Origin: Streptomyces sp. XM4193
GTDB taxonomy: Bacteria > Actinomycetota > Actinomycetes > Streptomycetales > Streptomycetaceae
NCBI RefSeq assembly: GCF_023072595.1
Contig: NZ_JALLGK010000008.1
Span: 124,001 to 188,000, forward strand
DNA: 64,000 nt
Direction of reading: 5' to 3'
Shown piece after piece: positions 60,778 to 64,000 of this stretch (its first letter is position 1; the number at the start of each line of letters is the position of its first letter). The notes beneath the pieces were generated by a model. The model saw only the letters and a list, made by a program, of their open reading frames with translations, was not told the origin of the DNA and did not search any database. The translations under genes and the position numbers were made by a program.

Positions 60778-61007
60778 TGCGCAGGTCAACCGGCCTTTGC
60801 GTCGCCCGCGTTCAAGCCTTGGAGTCGACGGCGGCCGACGGAGCCGAAATCCCGCCCCGAACAAGCCCGTGCGCAGGTTATTGACGTGCTCTCCTCAAAG
60901 CAGTTAACTCACAGGGCCGGCAAAGGTCCGTACCTTCATGGATCGCGCGAGCCGTACGCGAGACGGCTCTCCCCCGCGTTCCCCCCACCACACACGAGGT
61001 CACCGAC

Positions 61008-61898
61008 ATGCCCGTTTCGCTCACCCCACGCAAACGAAGGAAGCGCTCCACGGCGCTGGTCACCGGCGGCATCGCCGCCGCGCTGTGCTGGTCGCTGCTC
61101 GGCTCCGCGGGCCCGGCCGCGGGCGAGACCGAGCCGAAGGCCGACGCCAAGCCGATGGAGGTGCTCTTCGAGGACCAGTTCGACGGCGCCGCCGGCTCGG
61201 CGGTGGACGGCTCCAAGTGGCAGCTGGAGACCGGCGACAACGTCCACAACCAGGAGCGCCAGTACTACACCGGCGGCACCGACAACGCCGCGCTCGACGG
61301 CAACGGCAACCTCGTCATCACCGCGCGCAAGGAGAACCCGGGCAACTACCAGTGCTGGTACGGCACTTGTGACTACACCTCGGCCCGCCTGAACACCTCG
61401 GGCAAGTTCTCCGCCCAGTACGGCAAGGTCGAGGCGCGCATCAAGGTCCCGCGCGGCCAGGGCATGTGGCCGGCGTTCTGGATGCTCGGCGACCGCTTCA
61501 GCGAGATCGACTGGCCGTACTGCGGCGAGATCGACATCATGGAGAACGTCGGATTCGAGCCGTCCACCGTCCACGGCACCCTGCACGGGCCCGGCTACTC
61601 GGGCGGCGAGGGCATCGGTTCCAGCTACACCCTGCCCGACGGCCAGCAGTTCGCCGACGACTTCCACACCTTCGCCATCGACTGGGCGCCCGACAAGATC
61701 GAGTGGTCGGTCGACGGGAACGTCTTCCAGACCCGCACCCCGGCCGATCTGAACGGCAAGGAGTGGGTGTACAACCAGGGGTTCTTCATGATCCTGAACC
61801 TCGCCGTCGGTGGCCTGTGGCCGGGTGACCCCGACGACTCGACGCCGCTCCCGCAGGAGCTGGTGGTCGACTACGTGCGGGTCAGCGGCTCGGAGTAG
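61008..61898 (+). CDS. Secreted glycoside hydrolase family 16 (beta-glucanase)
   Basis: 296 aa from the ATG at 61008 with GAGGT upstream. A very basic N-terminus (RKRRKRS) and hydrophobic segment (about 17-38, ending AGPAAG) form the export signal. The GH16 catalytic motif EIDIMEN has nucleophile E174 and acid/base E179. Other conserved parts are GKVEARIKVPRGQGMWPAFWML, FHTFAIDWAPDKIEWSVDG and FMILNLAVGGLWPG. Predicted to cut beta-1,3- (or 1,3-1,4-) glucans outside the cell. No carbohydrate-binding module. Confidence 0.94.
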   Translation: MPVSLTPRKRRKRSTALVTGGIAAALCWSLLGSAGPAAGETEPKADAKPMEVLFEDQFDGAAGSAVDGSKWQLETGDNVHNQERQYYTGGTDNAALDGNGNLVITARKENPGNYQCWYGTCDYTSARLNTSGKFSAQYGKVEARIKVPRGQGMWPAFWMLGDRFSEIDWPYCGEIDIMENVGFEPSTVHGTLHGPGYSGGEGIGSSYTLPDGQQFADDFHTFAIDWAPDKIEWSVDGNVFQTRTPADLNGKEWVYNQGFFMILNLAVGGLWPGDPDDSTPLPQELVVDYVRVSGSE

Positions 61899-61958
61899 TC
61901 CGCCTCGGACAGGTTCGGAGGACAGTGCCTCCGGGGGCCACAGCGACGCACACGCAGC

Positions 61959-62519
61959 TCAACCGTGCATCGCGGGCGCCCGGAGGCTCCGAACAGCCCG
62001 TCGTCGTGGCCGCGCCGCCACGGCGACGGGCCCTGTCTCGAAACCGATGTCCGCACCCTCCTCGGTGCCGGTGAGCACCTGGTACAGCCGCTGCACGTCC
62101 TCGGGCAGATCGCGACGCCACCCCAGCGAGACGACCGGCCACAGCATCACCATCCCGCCGGCCAGCCACGAGGTGACCTGCACACCCACCCGGCACCCCG
62201 ACCCCTGCGGCCAGACCCGGAAGTCGAAGCGCGGCATCTGACTGCCCAGCGGCGTCCACATCCGCTGGCCCAGGTAGCCGACGCTGACGTTGTGTTCGTA
62301 GGCGCAGCACTCCAACCGGAAGCTGCGGTGGCGACCGGGAAAGCGGTACTTGTACGCACGGCGTTCGGCCAGCGCGGACTCGTCCGGCTCCTCGGGCCCG
62401 TCGGGGCTGATCTCCGTCACGCCGCTGTGCCAGCGTGGCAGATTCCTGCCGTCGGCGAGGAAGTAGAAGACCTCGTCGATCGGCAGCGGGATTGAGACAT
62501 GGACCTGCACCTGCGGCAT
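61959..62519 (-). CDS. SRPBCC (polyketide cyclase/START-like) protein
   Basis: 186 aa from the ATG at 62519, with GGAGGTG upstream. SRPBCC signature: VSIPLPIDEVFYFLADGRNL and RWHSGVTEIS at the N-terminus, and a C-terminal helix region (VVSLGWRRDLPEDVQRLYQV). The hydrophobic pocket fold binds lipids, aromatic or other ligands; no active site is evident. Convergent with the GH16 gene. Confidence 0.85.
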   Translation of the reverse strand: MPQVQVHVSIPLPIDEVFYFLADGRNLPRWHSGVTEISPDGPEEPDESALAERRAYKYRFPGRHRSFRLECCAYEHNVSVGYLGQRMWTPLGSQMPRFDFRVWPQGSGCRVGVQVTSWLAGGMVMLWPVVSLGWRRDLPEDVQRLYQVLTGTEEGADIGFETGPVAVAARPRRRAVRSLRAPAMHG

Positions 62520-62950
62520 GTGGCACCTCCTACGAGCGGGGCGTCGGATCGGCTTGCGACCCGTACGCCCGGCTCCCCGTCCCGCGTGTACCTCGATAAG
62601 TCAAGCGTGGTCGGATATGAGATATATGTCCCTTTGGGGTCGGCCATTCGAGCGACCCGCCGACGGGGGTGCGGACCGTCGGCCGGTCAGGTGGCGAACC
62701 CGTTCGACCGCAGGGCCGTCCGGGACCGTCCGACCCGTCCTCAGCACGCTCGGGGCGGGTGCTCGGAACGGGCGGACAGGGCGGGCGGATCGGGCGGGCG
62801 GATCGGGCGCGCGCGTCCCTCGGACAGGTGACGGCGGACGGTCGGAGCCGGCTGCGGGCCGCCGGTGGGGACGGTTGGCGGTCTGACGGTCTGGCGGTCG
62901 GCGGTCTGACGGTCTGGCGGTCGGGCGGGGCGGGCTTCCGACAGGGGTTG
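62520..62950. other. Intergenic, repeat-rich
   Basis: 431 bp between egtD (3' side) and the SRPBCC start. The right half is low-complexity GGCGG/CGGTC sequence including GGCGGATCG doublets near 62775-62800. The left part (62590-62640) is AT-richer and likely holds the SRPBCC promoter. No gene supported. Confidence 0.5.
62878..62923. repeat. Exact 23-bp direct repeat, two units
   Basis: 62878-62900 and 62901-62923 are identical (GCGGTCTGACGGTCTGGC plus GGTCG). Located 27 bp after the egtD stop codon. Confidence 0.88.
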
Positions 62951-63940
62951 TCAGAACGGCTCGGCGAGCAGCAGACCGAAGCCGTCGCCCTGCCACCACT
63001 GCCGCACCTCGAAGCCGGCCGCGGCCAGTTCGCCGGTCAGCCCCTCCCGGCTGAACTTCACCGAGATCTCGGTGCGCATCTCCTCGCCGCGCTCGAACTC
63101 CGCACGCAGCGGCGGATCGGTCAGCACGACCCGCTGCGCGACGCGCGAACGCAGCCACATCTCCACCCGGGACCGCTCCGCGTTCCACCGCGCACGGTGG
63201 TCGAAGGCGTCCGGGGCGAAGTCCGCGCCGAGCTCCCGGTTGAGGACGTGCAGCACGTTCTTGTTGAACTCGGCCGTCACACCCCGGCTGTCGTCGTAGG
63301 CCCGCACCAGAACGTCCGGGTCCTTGACGAGGTCGACGCCGAGCAGGAGGGCGTCGCGTCCGGGGGTCAGCAGCCGGCGCAACGAGGCGCAGAAGACGCG
63401 GCGTTCGGCGGTGTCGAGGTTGCCCAGGGTGCCGCCGAGGAAGGCGACCAGGTACGGGCCGCTGCCCGGCGGCGTCAGATCGGCCTCGTAGTCGGTGACG
63501 ACGGCGGAGACCTCCAGTGAGGGGTAGTCCCGGCACAGCGCCCGCCCGGCCTCGGCCAGCGCGTCCGGACTGACGTCCATCGGCGCGTACCTCTCAAGTG
63601 CGCCGTGCGCCGGCAGCGCGTCCAGCAGCAGCCGCGTCTTGCGCGAGGAACCCGAGCCCAGCTCCACCAACGTGGCTGTGTGCGGGGCCAGTTGGGCGAT
63701 CTCTACGGCGCACCGCTGGAGCAGGCGCTGTTCGGCCCTGGTCGGGTAGTACTCCGGCAGCTCGGTGATCCGCTCGAAGAGCTCGCTGCCCCGCGCGTCG
63801 TAGAACCACTTGGGCGGCAGCGTCTTCGGGACGGCGGTCAGGCCCTTGAGCGCGTCCGCACGGAGCGCGTCCGCGAGGTGGCCCGGGGGAAGTCGGTGGC
63901 TGAGCGAGAAGCGCGGCTGCGCGGCGTTCGAGGCGGTCAT
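62951..63940 (-). CDS. egtD: L-histidine N(alpha)-methyltransferase (ergothioneine biosynthesis)
   Basis: 329 aa from the ATG at 63940. It trimethylates histidine to hercynine using three SAM. Conserved: LPPKWFYDARGSELFERITE, LPEYYPTRAEQRLL, SAM loop TLVELGSGSSRKTRLLLDAL, PMDVSPDAL, LVAFLGGTLGNLD, and the C-terminal histidine-binding FSREGLTGELAAAGFEV with GDGFGLLLAE. The ATG overlaps the TGA of the upstream gene, as in egtC-egtD operons. Confidence 0.97.
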   Translation of the reverse strand: MTASNAAQPRFSLSHRLPPGHLADALRADALKGLTAVPKTLPPKWFYDARGSELFERITELPEYYPTRAEQRLLQRCAVEIAQLAPHTATLVELGSGSSRKTRLLLDALPAHGALERYAPMDVSPDALAEAGRALCRDYPSLEVSAVVTDYEADLTPPGSGPYLVAFLGGTLGNLDTAERRVFCASLRRLLTPGRDALLLGVDLVKDPDVLVRAYDDSRGVTAEFNKNVLHVLNRELGADFAPDAFDHRARWNAERSRVEMWLRSRVAQRVVLTDPPLRAEFERGEEMRTEISVKFSREGLTGELAAAGFEVRQWWQGDGFGLLLAEPF

Positions 63941-64000
63941 GGCGTGGCGGTCCTCTCGGTGGCAGCCACCTGGGCGGGCGGCACGGCGGCGGGGGCGAGG
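63937..64000 (-). CDS. C-terminal end of upstream egt gene (probably egtC)
   Basis: Only the last ~20 codons are inside the window, ending ...AATERTATP and a TGA overlapping the egtD start. The protein is too short to recognise. By operon order in actinobacteria (egtA-B-C-D) it should be EgtC, the glutamine amidotransferase-type hydrolase. That is position-based inference. Confidence 0.5.
   Translation of the reverse strand, partial: LAPAAVPPAQVAATERTATP

Noticed and set aside
61959..64000. A complete ergothioneine operon
   Set aside because: Only egtD and ~20 codons of the preceding gene are inside the window; egtA, egtB and most of egtC lie beyond the edge if present.
1..64000. Secondary-metabolite biosynthetic cluster
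   Set aside because: Regulators, exporters, an SDR and an SRPBCC protein are present but scattered, with no synthase, synthetase or precursor-peptide core.

Overview
The window is chromosomal DNA of a Streptomyces-like actinomycete. GC is very high throughout, third codon positions are almost always G or C, GTG starts and 4-bp ATGA/GTGA stop-start overlaps are common, and several actinomycete-specific blocks occur: the fol-ftsH-hpt-tilS-dacB-ppa core, a Zur-type zinc-free ribosomal protein cluster, an XRE/ATPase/DUF397 set, a TipA-type regulator, Mbl and ergothioneine genes. No rRNA, tRNA or CRISPR array was seen.

Layout. 1-8.6 kb: 5' end of panC with an overlapping Rossmann/DUF2520 gene, a NarL-type two-component pair, a MidA-type methyltransferase, two bacterial PH-domain membrane proteins and a stand-alone nuoD paralogue. 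8.7-14.9 kb: a coiled-coil membrane protein, a quaternary-amine (betaine/choline) ABC transporter split into divergent units, and ogt. 14.9-27 kb: a long leftward housekeeping block running dacB, a zinc protease, tilS, hpt, ftsH, (terminator), folE, folP, an NTF2-like gene, folB, folK and a DUF3180 gene, with ppa pointing right at the other end. 27-39.8 kb: exporters (ThrE, LysE), a DUF368/PopT-type lipid carrier transporter, a TipA-type MerR regulator with its own recognisable promoter, TetR and SDR genes, a PadR-DUF427 fusion, DinB, an aldehyde dehydrogenase, and a WhiJ-like triad (XRE-DUF5753, HATPase, DUF397) whose two promoter regions share repeat motifs. 40-42.8 kb: zinc-starvation set rpsR2-cobW-rpmE2-rpmG2 facing rpmB2-rpsN2 across a Zur-box-like palindrome. 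43-52.3 kb: gamma-glutamyltransferase, DUF3048, diacylglycerol kinase plus an alkyl-DHAP-synthase-like FAD oxidase, divergent from a TetR-glpD pair.

52.3-56.0 kb is the accessory region. A decayed IS5-family element sits exactly at the glpD stop codon. It is followed by one long, visibly AT-richer gene for a STAND NTPase (NACHT/NLR type) with a helical N-terminus and LRR-like C-terminal end, and with TTA codons. It is the best candidate here for an under-described, probably anti-phage, system.

56-64 kb returns to core-like content: a second DUF3048 protein, an ABC exporter, Mbl, a secreted GH16 beta-glucanase, an SRPBCC protein, and egtD with the end of a gene that is probably egtC.

A recurrent small-scale feature is a short, unrelated, GC-rich tandem repeat (7-23 bp units) lying within about 40 bp of the 3' end of a gene, seen at six or more places.
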